From Gymnopilus junonius (taxonomy: Eukaryota > Basidiomycota > Agaricomycetes > Agaricales > Galerinaceae), in NCBI GenBank assembly GCA_015501075.1, contig JADNYJ010000468.1:1-24453 (forward strand): DNA of 24,453 nt, in the 5' to 3' direction. Shown here one piece after another: positions 10,972 to 20,569 of the stretch. The notes under the pieces are model-generated. The model was not told where the DNA came from. It worked only from the letters and a program-made list of their open reading frames with translations, and ran no database searches. Position 1 is the first letter of the stretch. The number at the start of each line of letters is the position of its first letter. A program made the position numbers and the translations under genes.

Positions 10972-12830
10972 CGAGGCACCAACTTGAACAATAACACGCC
11001 GAAAGACGGGAGTGTAAGGTACTGACTGAAAGGGGTGGACTGGGATGAAATCAAAACGGTCAAGTATACCACAAGGCGGTAAATACTTCCATGGAAATGA
11101 CGAACCAGGACCTAGGATCACGGACCGACACGCATAAGTGTGTTCATGTTTCAGCCGTCAGAGAAGAGATGGAGGGCATGATTGAAATTTGAAATGCCTT
11201 TCCTCTCTTAATTTCTGGCTGTCTGGCATGTGAACAGTGAACTGGAGTGCCGTGTGAATGCAAGGAAGACGCCAAGAGGCGTGATTTTTGGCTAGTCCCA
11301 AGTCGTACGAATACTGTTGAAATCAAATCGATAAGATTCAATGTGTTTTCCTGAGTGGCTTCGAATGACCTAGTGCTCGATATGGGAATTTCTGTTTGAG
11401 GAGGGTAATTCGCACACTGATTCCAAACGGCTGGCTATCACCCTTGCTGCTCAATTATCTTCCGTTCTTTCGCTACGCTCTGTGACTCCACTGCTTTCAT
11501 TACACCAATATATATTTGTAATTCACATCGGAATGTGCCACATGCTTACTCAAGAGGAGAATTACCATACAAGGCTTGACTGGCCAGGAATCGAAGTGAC
11601 ACTTCTAGAATCTATGGCTTCAAGATGTCCCGATCAACTCTCGTTACAAGGTTTTTTCCACACTATCTACATGAGGTGGACTGAGAAGTGGACTTGAATT
11701 TCATTATGATCGCCTTCGAAGAATCATCGAACCAGGCAGACACTGTTCTATCGTAGAAAAATCGGTTCAGGAACATTTTGATTGCATTCTCACCGTGATA
11801 TTCTGTCATCTTCAGAGTTACGCTGTTAAGCTGCTATCGATCAATTGTAATGCTATGTACCTCATTCGACTTTCCAGGAGCGGATGTCAAACAAGGTCCA
11901 GTAAAGTGACAAGAGTGCTAACAAACATAATTCCGCGACAAACCTTCTGATCCTTCATTTCGAGTCCTGAGTCGAAGCTCCCTCCCGAAATTGTACCGAT
12001 TCAATATTTCTTTTGGTTTCTCGACAGCAAACGGAACAAGAAGGTGCACGGTTGCAAAAGACCCTTATACTCACATCAGCAAGTCGGCCATTTACTTTTT
12101 AGCTTTTCCGCTTTTTGGCCAATTCTTCGAAAATTTAGTACGTCGTATGATCAGTAATGGCAAATTTTTACATTGATTCGCATCCTGTGCCGCGATTCGT
12201 GATACAGAAAATCGATTTCGTGGTCCTCTTCAGCTCTGGCCTTCCTGAACATTTGATGCGCTTTTCGGCAATCCAGGCCCGGATTCTGATGGCCAGCTTT
12301 TCGTCCCTTTTATTACCTTTTTTTAGCTTGTACAAGCGAAAAAAAGCTAATGGCCGAAGTGCCGATGCAGTACCCTCGCTTAGGAATCCTGATGATGCTG
12401 CCCGAAATTCCTTTGAGATTGTCATGTGCAAGTCGGTTCCGATTTGCAGTCTATCTGCGAGACTAGATACTCACAATAGAAATTACTCGCACCCCAGAGG
12501 AAAATTGTCTGCTAGGCCATACAAGAAGGGATCTGTACAGCTTCGATTTGGGCAGAAAATTGTTCGATTTCTTCGATTCAGATAGCATTTGCAATTTACA
12601 GAATCTGACGTGTTACCTGAGTCCTCGGCAATTTACTTCTTTACTACAAGTCTGCTTCGAAGTTCGAACCCTTGTCAGAGAGGGATCTTAACGGCTAATC
12701 TTCCCATCGAAAAGATCTAGATTAATAGCAACAGTCGTCCTGAGAATTGGAACCGAACAGTCCTGCCCGGTAGCCGGATGCTACTTTTTTCACGACTTTG
12801 TGCCAACTTGGTGCATCAATTGGGGTCAGA
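10972..12830. other. long region without recognised genes
   Basis: About 1.9 kb with only short, uncorrelated open frames on both strands. None has recognisable domains, convincing splice structure or low-complexity coding character. It contains the palindrome at 12317-12346. It separates the left gene block from the FunK1 cluster and may include decayed sequence. Confidence 0.5.
12317..12346. repeat. 30-bp near-perfect palindrome
   Basis: The core GCTTGTACAAGC (12326-12337) is a perfect 12-bp palindrome. Past one mismatched pair (A12325/G12338) the arms continue as a T run on the left and an A run on the right, ending in a C/G pair. There is no loop, so it would form a cruciform or a dimeric binding site rather than a normal hairpin terminator. 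No gene is adjacent. Confidence 0.75.
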
Positions 12831-12909
12831 AGCCTACCAGGAGGCAGGTCCGGGACCGGTCTTTGAAATATCTGTCATAGAAACAATGAGATCACCTGAC
12901 CAATCAACA
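12831..12909 (+). repeat. upstream segment of FunK1 copy 1, repeated inverted at 18166-18245
   Basis: The 79 bases from AGCCTACCAGG to CAATCAACA match the minus strand of 18245-18166 closely. The last 34 bases, from GTCATAGAAACAATGAG onward, are identical. It lies 160-240 bp upstream of the FunK1 copy 1 ATG and contains a CCAAT box (12900-12904). It is therefore a promoter-region fragment duplicated together with copy 3. Confidence 0.85.
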
Positions 12910-13050
12910 AACGGCCATTGTTTACGAGCATTTCGCGTTCATTCTTCACAACTTTCATCTGTCGCTTACATTTCTGGTCGCGTCCTTCCTTTTCCCTCCT
13001 GATCGAGCCCGATTAAGACTCCTCTTCTAATTTCACAGTTCTGCCCTGCT

Positions 13051-13059
13051 TATAAAAAG
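13051..13059 (+). promoter_or_regulatory. TATA box upstream of FunK1 copy 1
   Basis: TATAAAAAG, a strong TATA element, with a CCAAT box about 150 bp further upstream. It lies only about 13 bases before the first ATG used in the gene model (13072). This raises the possibility that transcription starts at or after that ATG and that translation begins at a later Met, such as the one in MSTPYRAG in exon 2. Confidence 0.55.
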
Positions 13060-13071
13060 GGCTTTGCGAAC

Positions 13072-15531
13072 ATGTCGCCTTCAAGTTCTCGGTCTGGCTC
13101 CTCTGCTTCCCGTTCTAGTTCACGCTCTCGTTCTTCGACGTCCGATACATCCCAAGAAACCTCCTCAGGTGAGTGAAGTCTCTTTATTTTGGTTCTCATT
13201 CCTCATATGTCTACCATACAGACGACTCAGACATGTCAACCCCATACAGAGCAGGTGCCTCCACGATGGTTCAACACGACGTGGACACGATGAAGAATTT
13301 CTCAAGATAGAGACTAACAACCATACGTACAGAGCAGTTTCTGTCAAACATTTCGTGACCAACATCTGGGCCTTGACGAGACCGACGCCGATACCATCAT
13401 CAGCAGCAGCATTGCTCATTCACCCGAGGAGCTGGCCTCCTACACATCCGTACTTGGATACGCGAGGAGCAAAGAAATCGACCTCCATAAGCCCTTTCGC
13501 GATATATCACAGTCCCTTCTGACCAAAGTCTGTTCGATTCTTCACAAGGACCCGGGCTCATTACAGACTGATTTCTGGGATGGCAAGGGGACAACGATGC
13601 TTATCAGTGAATTCACTGGACGCAAGCCAGATCTCGTGCGCTTTTGGACGCCCATGGAGGATATTCGGTGGCACTTCGCAAAAGCGCCTCTGGAGTTCAA
13701 AAAACCCCACGGGCCGAAATCCTGGCTCGACACGATCGCCGAAGAAGGAGGCAATGCGGCGTCTTCGAGTAGTACTTCACAGTTAGAAAACCCCCCGCCG
13801 CAAGCTAAAAAACGCCCCAAAAAGTCTGAACGACGTTCCAAAGTGAAGCAATCCTCCTCTACTTCGACTAGTACTTCTGGATCCACAAAGGAGGCAGAGC
13901 CGGGTCAGAAGCGATCTCGCGATGGTGCGGAAGACAATAATGGCGCTCGAGACCGCAAACGCAATCGAACTAGCCTCACCCAAGATGAGCTCCAGGTTGC
14001 CAGTTACATCTTGGAGTGCTTTGGATCCTCCAACCGCCACTTTGTTACTGGGATTTTAGCTGAGGGGACGAGAATCAGTTTATGGTACTTTGACCGGGTC
14101 GCCGTTATACGGACCCAAACTTTCCAGCTTGACGACGCTGCTCACGGTGCTCAGTTTCTTGCACTGGCACTGTATGCCCTTGATCAAGCCGATATGAGTC
14201 ATTCTGGATTTAATCCCCATATCTACGAGTTCACAGCTCCATCTGACCATGAAATTCCTGTCACCGAAGCCTGCATCTCGCCTCTCGAACGACCTGCCCA
14301 TGAGGAATCGACATCGCTATGTTTCCGTTTACCCAAACAAGCGCCCACGCAGAAGGATTATATTTTCCAAATCAAGAAGTTCCTTTTCAAATACCGCGGT
14401 ATTATGGGACGGGGAACCCTCGTTGCTGCTATTCAAATTTATACAATGAACGAGTGCCTCTATCGGGACCACTGCGTGATTAAGCTAAGTTGGCAATACA
14501 CCAGTCGACAGTCTGAAGGAGGCATTTTGGCGGCCCTCCGCAAAGCTATTCCCGCCTGGACGAACAATCTCCCGAACCCTATTTTCCATGCTACGTACAA
14601 CAGCGCTGAACTTGGGATTCCGCGGTCCAAGATGGAACTTACCGAAGTAGATTCAACGAAACCTATCAAGGATAGGGACTTGCATGTTCTTGTTTCCGAT
14701 ATGTATAAAAACCTCTGGGAAGCTGACGACGTCGAGGAATTCAAGAGAATATTCCTCGACTGCATTGAATGTACGTTACCATTTCTTCAGCTATTAACCT
14801 CCATTAAAGCTTCAAACTTCTAAATCTTAGGTCATTATCACGCTTATACAACAGGCCGGGTCCTTCATCGCGATATTAGCGAGAACAATCTCATGATTTG
14901 GCGTCCTGTCAATGAAGTTGAGGTCGATTCTGAAGGCAGCGCATCTGACAGCGATTCTGGAGACAGCGAGTTGGAGGACGATGCTCAGAAAAGCTTCGGC
15001 ATACTCAACGACTTTGATATGGCTGTGGGGGTTGACGCCGAGGGGCGGAGTCCACCCAGTGGAGCAAGTCATCGAACTGGGACTCTTCCGTTTATGGCTA
15101 CCGGCCTTCTGGATAAAAAGATGCATCCCGGATCTCATTTCTACCGATACGACCTTGAATCTTTCTTCTATATCCTTGTCTGGGCTGCAGTCCACTACGA
15201 TTTGAAACTGAAACAGCATATCGAAACTCCGGAGCACTTTAGGGACTGGGCTGACTATGGGCATGCTCACAAAGCAAAGTCGTCATTCTTCATCAATTCG
15301 GTCGACGATGACTCTGAAGCCTATGAATGTGTTTTCAGTGAATTCAAAAGTGTCTGGAATGAATGGATCTATCCACTTCATAAGCTTTTTGGTGATGCTT
15401 TCATTCATCAAGCCCGACATCGACGTGATGAAGGATATATCCCCGAGACTATTGATGCACTCATTACTTTCGAGACGTTCATGGAGACTATTGGCGTTAA
15501 GCCGCGAGGACTGGAACGAGAAGAGAGATAA
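13072..15531 (+). CDS. FunK1-type fungal protein kinase, copy 1 (intact)
   Basis: Four exons: 13072-13168, 13222-13280, 13333-14770 and 14831-15531, 764 residues with consistent phases. The last intron (14771-14830) is conserved in the other two copies. The 13281-13332 intron has a perfect ACTAAC branch site, but its donor (GTGGAC) is weak. The N-terminus is Ser/Arg-rich (about residues 1-32). The basic segment around residues 190-260 (KKRPKKSERR, QKRSRDG, RKRNR) resembles a nuclear localisation signal. Kinase motifs: LHRDISENNLM (HRD about 544-546), LNDFDMA (DFD in place of DFG, as is usual in this family), RTGTLPFMA and DLESFFYILVWAAVHY. FunK1 kinases are expanded in multicellular basidiomycetes. 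Their substrates are largely unknown. The catalytic residues seen are all present, so activity is plausible. Confidence 0.88.
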
Positions 15532-15701
15532 TAAGATTTCGGATACGTACATCGTATGTATCAACTACGCACTGTATGAATGTAAATCGTCACTTTTAAG
15601 TCAGAAAATGATTGCCGGACCCTTACCGTGCGGCATGCATCGATCGTGCAGTGATCTGTCTTCCTCCTTCCTTGCCAAGCTGCCCTGTAACATGCATCGA
15701 A

Positions 15702-16467
15702 CACTTTGGGAAGCTGAAGACATCGAAGAATTCAAGAGGATATTCCTACACTGCGTTGAAAGTAAATCATCATTTCTTCCACTGTGACGCGTTCCTAAAA
15801 TTTTGAATTTACTAATTTCAGCTCATTACCACACTGAGGGCATCCTTTATCATGATATCAGCGAGAATACTCTCATGATTTGGCGTCCTGCCAATGGGAT
15901 CGATCTCGATGCCAGAGAATCGAACAATGCTCAGAAAAGTTTTGGGGTACTAAACGACTTCGATATGGCTGTGGAGGTCAATGCCAAGGGGCGGAGTCCA
16001 CCCAGTGGAGCAAGTCATCGAACTGGGACACTTCCATTTATGGCTGTTGACCTTTTGAATGACATTGGTGAGCCTCCCCATGTCTACTGACATGACCTTG
16101 AATCATTCTTTTATATCCTTGTCTGGGCTGCTGTGCACTACGATCTCAAAAACAAATGGTGGCATGCTATAACTCCACAGAACCTTCAGAAATGGCTTAC
16201 CCATGGGGATGCATATGCGGCAAAGAAAGTATTTGTCCTCGATCCCATCATCAAGAAATCTGAAATCTATCAATCCATCATCAGTGAGTTCAAAGGTGTG
16301 TGGGATAAGTGGGTCATTCCACTACATAAACTTTTCCATTGTGCCTTCAATTATGAAGCCGATCAAAAGAAGAGAATGAGGAATACATCTATGAGACCAT
16401 CAACGGCAAGATCACTTTTGAAGAGTTTATGGCTGCTATCAGTGAAAGACCCCAGGGACTCGAATGA
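15702..16467 (+). pseudogene. FunK1 copy 2, 3' fragment with nonsense codon and frameshift
   Basis: Begins inside the exon 3 homologue (TLWEAEDIEEFKRIF), has the same 60-bp intron position (15762-15821), then HDISENTLMIWRP, LNDFDMAVEV, RTGTLPFMAVDLL. A TGA at 16088-16090 sits between HVY and HDLESFFYILVWA, where copies 1 and 3 have an Arg codon (CGA). A one-base frameshift near 16364-16374 follows. After it the conserved ending (EYIYETINGKITFEEF, then RPQGLE and a stop at 16467) is in another frame. HRD is changed (HRD to YHD). Everything upstream of the exon 3 end is missing. It sits head-to-tail 170 bp behind copy 1, so tandem duplication and truncation are inferred. Confidence 0.85.
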
Positions 16468-17330
16468 GGGTCAATTTGAGGGTCTTGGGGATAGAATAGC
16501 TCTTGACATGAGTTTTTGATATGTACCTAGTGTCAGACTCTTGACAGCTACAATTCTCAGTGACATGACAATGCTCTGTTTTTTCATTTTTCCTACTTGT
16601 AAATGGCTCCAGGTTGTGTAAGCAGTCGAGCAGCTTCCCCCTTGTGCGCCAAGTTTTCAGGCTTTTAATGTGCCTTTTTAACTATTTAGAAATGTGGGCT
16701 GATCTAGAAGTTCTGCCTTTCTGGTACTTCTTTCCAAAGTCTCGTTATTATCCTTGAACGGGAGTTTGATTCGACGGGGAGTTTGAAACGGGCCCATTTC
16801 TACACCTCTAACTCACTCCCAGGTCCTGAAAAATTGCAATAAATACCTAAGCATGTTATCTCCATGCCTATGTGCTTAATTTTGCGAAAACATAAAGAGG
16901 AGGAGAGAAAGTCCAGACATACAAAGTTCATTACACCAAATAAGGCAAATGTAACATAGTTGTTTACTAGATCTGGTCAGATGCTGCAAACCAATTAACA
17001 TGAAACTTGGTAGAAATTATGCCAGTATTAACTCTCCAATATCTTCAGTTTCCAAAAGGTTTTTGCACATATCAGAAAAGGGAGACAAGTGAATCATTCA
17101 TTGATAAGTCTATTGAAAAGACTGAACGCAACCAGAAATATAAGCGATGGATGGAGAAGATGTTTAAGCATGGAGGTAAATGTTGAACTTGTGGCTGTTT
17201 GGTCAGGTGACAGACATCCCCCGAGCTGTATTCCGATTCCCAGTAGGAGTTCGGGACGAGGAAGCGGTAATTAGGTACATTCAAAAGTACATACACATTA
17301 AGAACCATTCTACCTCTCTCAGCTTCTTCC
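16468..17330. other. spacer between FunK1 copies 2 and 3
   Basis: AT-rich, no recognised gene. It lies between the 3' ends of copy 2 (+) and copy 3 (-), which point toward each other, so it should contain their former 3' flanks. The short open frames here show no kinase or other recognisable sequence. Confidence 0.5.
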
Positions 17331-18165
17331 TCATTCGAGCCCCCGGGGCTTGACACCAATAGCAGTCATAAACCCCTCAAAAGTGATCTTGCCATCAATG
17401 GTCTCATAATCATATCCCTCTTTGCTTTCTTTTCGCTCGAGCTCATAATAGAAAGCACGACGGAAAAGTTTCTGAAGTGGAATAACCCACTCATCCCACA
17501 CATCTTTGAACTCACTGGCAACACATCCGTAGATTTTAGAGTCAGCATCGATCGAACTGAAGAGGAATGCTTTCTTTTCCGCATATGCATTCTCATGGGT
17601 AAGCCATTTCTGAAACTTCTCCGGAGTTTTGGTACGTCGTTTATGTTTTCAAATCATAGTGGACTGCAGCCCAGACAAGGATATAAAAGAAAGATTCAAG
17701 ATCATGTCGGTAGAGATGGGGTCCAGAACCCATATTGTTACCCAAAAGGTCGACGGCCATAAACGGAAGAGTCGCAGTTCGATGACCTGCTCCAATGGGT
17801 GGACTCCGCCCCTCAGCGTCAACCTCCACAGCCATATCAAAGTTGTTGAGTATGCCGAAGCTTTTCTGAGCATTGTCCTCCAACTCGCTGTCCCCAGAAT
17901 CGCTGTCAGATGCACTACCTTCAGAATTGACCTCGACCTTGTTTACAGGATGCCAAATCATGAGATTGTTCTTGCTAATATCATGATGAAGGACCTGGCC
18001 CATTGTATAAGCATGATAATGACCTAATATTAATATTTGAAAGTTTGAAGCTTTAATGGAGGTTTATAGCTGAAGAAATGGTAATGTACATTCAATGCAG
18101 TCGAGGAATATTCTCTTGAATTCCTCAATGTCTTCAGCTTCCCAGAGGTCTTCATACATATCGGA
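17331..18165 (-). pseudogene. FunK1 copy 3, inverted, truncated and CpG-decayed
   Basis: Minus-strand homologue of copy 1 from SDMYEDLWEAEDIEEF to the conserved end KPRGLE and TGA at 17333-17331. The intron position is kept (18089-18024, 66 bp). HRD has become HHD, and the DFD motif has become NFD, losing the metal-binding Asp. A one-base frameshift in an A run (17644-17647) creates a TAA at 17643-17641. The downstream frame is otherwise open (TPEKFQKWLTHENAYAEKKAF, then EFKDVWDEW and KITFEGFMTAIG). The N-terminal 500 residues are missing, and the 5' end is fused directly to a promoter fragment. In the first 157 coding bases after the intron, 9 of the 11 CpGs of copy 1 are TpG or CpA here. 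Confidence 0.88.
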
Positions 18166-18245
18166 TGTTGATTGGTCAGGTGATCTCATTGTTTCTATGA
18201 CAAGTTGGTCAAAGACCGGTCCCTGGACCTGCGTCCCAGTAGGCT
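18166..18245 (-). repeat. promoter fragment fused to FunK1 copy 3
   Basis: Inverted copy of 12831-12909, the region upstream of copy 1 (one extra A, a few substitutions, identical over its last 34 bases). The shared sequence stops exactly at CAACA. Copy 1 continues there into its promoter, while copy 3 jumps to TCCGATATGTATGAAG, which matches exon 3 of copy 1 at about 14696. Copy 3 is therefore a longer duplicate that lost about 1.8 kb internally. Confidence 0.85.
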
Positions 18246-19271
18246 CATGAATGAATGCCAATTCTTGACACAATGAACTATGCTGGAACAGCCAGAGGAG
18301 GAAGATACACATTCTAGGTAGATAAACTGTAAGATTTGTATAGCATGTTGCCAGAGAGCAAGATGAAGCAGCAAAAGGATGCAATGATGGAGGGAAAGAA
18401 ATGGTCAATTGGTCTGTGCATGGAACGATGCCCTGGCAGCGAGGTCTACTTAAATTAGAAGTCCCGAGGTTTGAACCCTATTGTAGCCAAATAGGCCAGC
18501 ATTTACTTACATGAAAATCCAGGACTGCATACACTGCAACAGAGGACAAGAAGATGTTTTCTAGTAGAACAAAGTACATCTAAAACATAGTAGATATGTA
18601 TACAGATCAAAGTTCATAAAACAAAGGAGAGGCTGAAGTCGACAAAACTGAAGTTCAGGAGCCCAAAGGTAATGATTGCGTAGAGGTAGATAAGATCAGA
18701 TGTCAATGCGTGGAGTTTGCACAGCCAAACAAAAGGCCTTCCAGTTGTCGCATATGTATGGCATGAAGAAGTAGCACCAGCAGAACAAATTCATGTGGAA
18801 TATAATGGTGAAACCAAAGGACATGACCTTCCACACTTCAAGCTTCTTGCTGGGTTCGACTGCCACCTCATCTGATTTGGGTTTGTGACTCATCAGGAAA
18901 TATGCTCTTGCCACCATCATCAATCCCAATGTCAACTTGCATATAGCATGGGAGAGCTGCATTTGGTGTCTTTGCCTCTTCACTCCAGCAGTCAAGTGTG
19001 AAGGGAAGGGCATCAATTGAAGAATGATGCTGATGATGGTAAGTATTTACATGTGAGCTATGAAGCAGGTAGTGCATAAGTGAGATGGGTGAAAGCGCAA
19101 AGCGCTTCCGGACCCAAGAAGCAGTCTAAACCAGAAAAGTGGGGCAAGAGATGAGCTGTGAAACCCATGCTTTTAGGAGTCTAGTGACATGATGAGTGAG
19201 TCTCATTACCCATTGTGCTAGGAGATAGACTGCTGTACTTACTTGTTCACAAGTGTTTGTTGCCTTGGGAA
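18246..19271. other. region without recognised genes
   Basis: Between FunK1 copy 3 and the recombinase remnant. Open frames on the minus strand (for example 19016-18696) have some hydrophobic segments but no recognisable family or splice structure. A short perfect hairpin, AAGCGC-AAA-GCGCTT, lies at 19093-19107. The rest shows nothing I can name. It may be flanking element DNA. Confidence 0.45.
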
Positions 19272-20170
19272 TTAGCAGCAGCCTTGGAGAATTGTTTGGG
19301 AGTCCATAATGACCAACTGTGAGAAGGCATCATGGACTTCGGGGTTGGCTTGGATGTAAGGTGTCAGGATCTGAGCATGCTTTCAAAGGTATCACAGAAA
19401 GGCATCGCTACTCCATCACCCCATGACTTTCACTGCCTCAAATGGCACACCTTGTAGCAGGTAGAAGAGAGTTGCACCAATCCTGATGCCGTGACCTTGG
19501 AGGGGTTCTAGACCAGCTTGTTGTGCAGCAGTGGTGATGCATTTGATGAATGCAGGTTTTGTGAGGGGGCAGAGTCAGTTTCTGTGGTGGTAAGTGAATA
19601 GATGGTCATCGTCTGTTGGATTGTTGACATGTTGGTGGTTGTCCAAGGCTTCATATGGGTTGGTGGGGCCTGGCTGTCAACTCCAGAAGACATCTTCACC
19701 TTCCAGTGGAGCTGCTTTGGTTTGAGGGATGTGTAGGATGGTCACCTCAAGGTTGTTCTGATTCCGTTCTAAGCAGAGATTGGCCATGGTGATGTGGTGC
19801 AATGAATTGAAGGCATCAAGATGGGGGACAAGGAATTCTCCTAAGTGGGCTGCTGAATAGAAGCACATTGTGAGACAGGTGAAAACTGCTGCATCGAATG
19901 GGTCATTGAGGTCGAGCTGTTGATGAATCTTGGCTATGAACTCCTGTGTGTACGGTTGCCTTTTCTTTCTCTTTGATGAGTTGGGCGCAAGCCATTTGGC
20001 CCCTTTCAGCAAGGCATCTGTCTCCAATGAATTGAGCCTCCACTCAAGTCCATGCAGAATGTGCCATGCGTGCACACCATAAATGTAGCCTGAGATGGTT
20101 GAACCTGAGTATGCCCCTGCCATATTGGTGATAAAGGCCGCCATGATGGGTTGGCTGGTCAGTGCCCACT
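19272..20170 (-). pseudogene. tyrosine recombinase (DNA breaking-rejoining enzyme) remnant
   Basis: The frame from about 20170 to a TAA at 19274-19272 matches the phage-integrase-like tyrosine recombinases common in Agaricomycetes: AFITNMAGAYSGSTISGYIYG, WHILHGLEWR, LAPNSSKRKKRQPYT, AAVFTCLTMCFYSAAHLGEF, TILHIPQTKAAPLEGEDVFW, LQGHGIRIGATLFYLL, VKVMG-WSSDAFL-YL-KHAQIL and TPYIQANPEV. The catalytic HGIRIG Arg and the late Tyr are still visible. Five in-frame TGA codons interrupt it (19679, 19577, 19418, 19394 and 19385, first base on the minus strand). Four fall where the family normally has Arg, consistent with CGA to TGA. The N-terminus stops at the LTR boundary. Only about 11 CpGs remain in 900 bp. 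It is nonfunctional. Confidence 0.85.
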
Positions 20171-20549
20171 TGTGACACTTGGCGAACGAGGGACTTCGAG
20201 GTGCTGAGGTGAGGTGGCAAGAGAGAGAGTCGATGCGGCGTCGACGTGGGATCCGTCCCGGGGTCTTGTGACTCTAGACAGAGAGACCGTGTCTCCCTCG
20301 GTAGGGGAGCAGCTAATGGATGCTCAGCCGAGGAGGGTAGAGATGAGCTCTCACTTCATGCAGACACGGAGGGTGGCAGGACAAAGTATATAATGGCAAT
20401 GATCGAATAGTACAAAGCTGTAGTTACCGTTGTAGTAGAAGTGAAATAAATAAAAGTAAACAACGGTATCTACGGCATCACAGCGAGATAAGATAACAAA
20501 AAAAGGGGATTACAAGAAGGCCTTGCAGATGATATATCCCATCGTCACA
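20171..20549 (-). mobile_element. LTR of the Ty3/gypsy element (3' LTR in element direction)
   Basis: On the minus strand it begins TGTGACGATGGGATATATC and ends GTGTCACA, giving TG...CA ends and the 6-bp terminal inverted repeat TGTGAC/GTCACA, 379 bp in all. A G-rich, purine-tract-like run (GACGGGGGGGCAC) lies just before it, as expected at the internal side of a 3' LTR. A TATATA motif lies at 20387-20393. Recombinase homology resumes immediately after position 20171, and CpG density falls there from about 20 in 379 bp to 11 in 900 bp, so this is the insertion boundary. An inner GTCACA at 20272-20267 offers a shorter alternative (283 bp). The opposite LTR and the target duplication are outside the window. 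Confidence 0.65.
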
Positions 20550-20569
20550 GTGCCCCCCCGTCTGCAAGG
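20521..20569. repeat. inverted repeat spanning the purine tract and LTR start
   Basis: CCTTGCAGA (20521-20529) and TCTGCAAGG (20561-20569) are perfect 9-bp inverted repeats. They enclose the end of the LTR, the stop codon of the 1011-codon ORF and the G-rich tract. In the element's RNA this would form a stem with a 31-base loop exactly at the internal/LTR junction. Confidence 0.75.

Noticed and set aside
12157..12585. 142-codon plus-strand open frame
   Set aside because: No recognisable domain, no splice support, and it spans the palindrome. Probably chance.
12604..12680. tRNA-like segment with a 7-bp acceptor-like pairing and a GTTCGAACC B-box-like motif
   Set aside because: No proper A box, the T stem does not pair beyond one base, and no anticodon stem can be drawn.
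18463..18477. B-box-like GGTTTGAACCC
   Set aside because: No matching acceptor stem or D arm upstream at the right distance.
18696..19016. 106-codon minus-strand open frame with hydrophobic segments
   Set aside because: No family resemblance, and it lies in decayed mobile DNA.
20267..20549. LTR orientation on the + strand (AATAAA about 55 bases after a TATATAA on +)
   Set aside because: No primer-binding site follows on that side, while the minus orientation fits the pol tail, the extra ORF and the G-rich tract.
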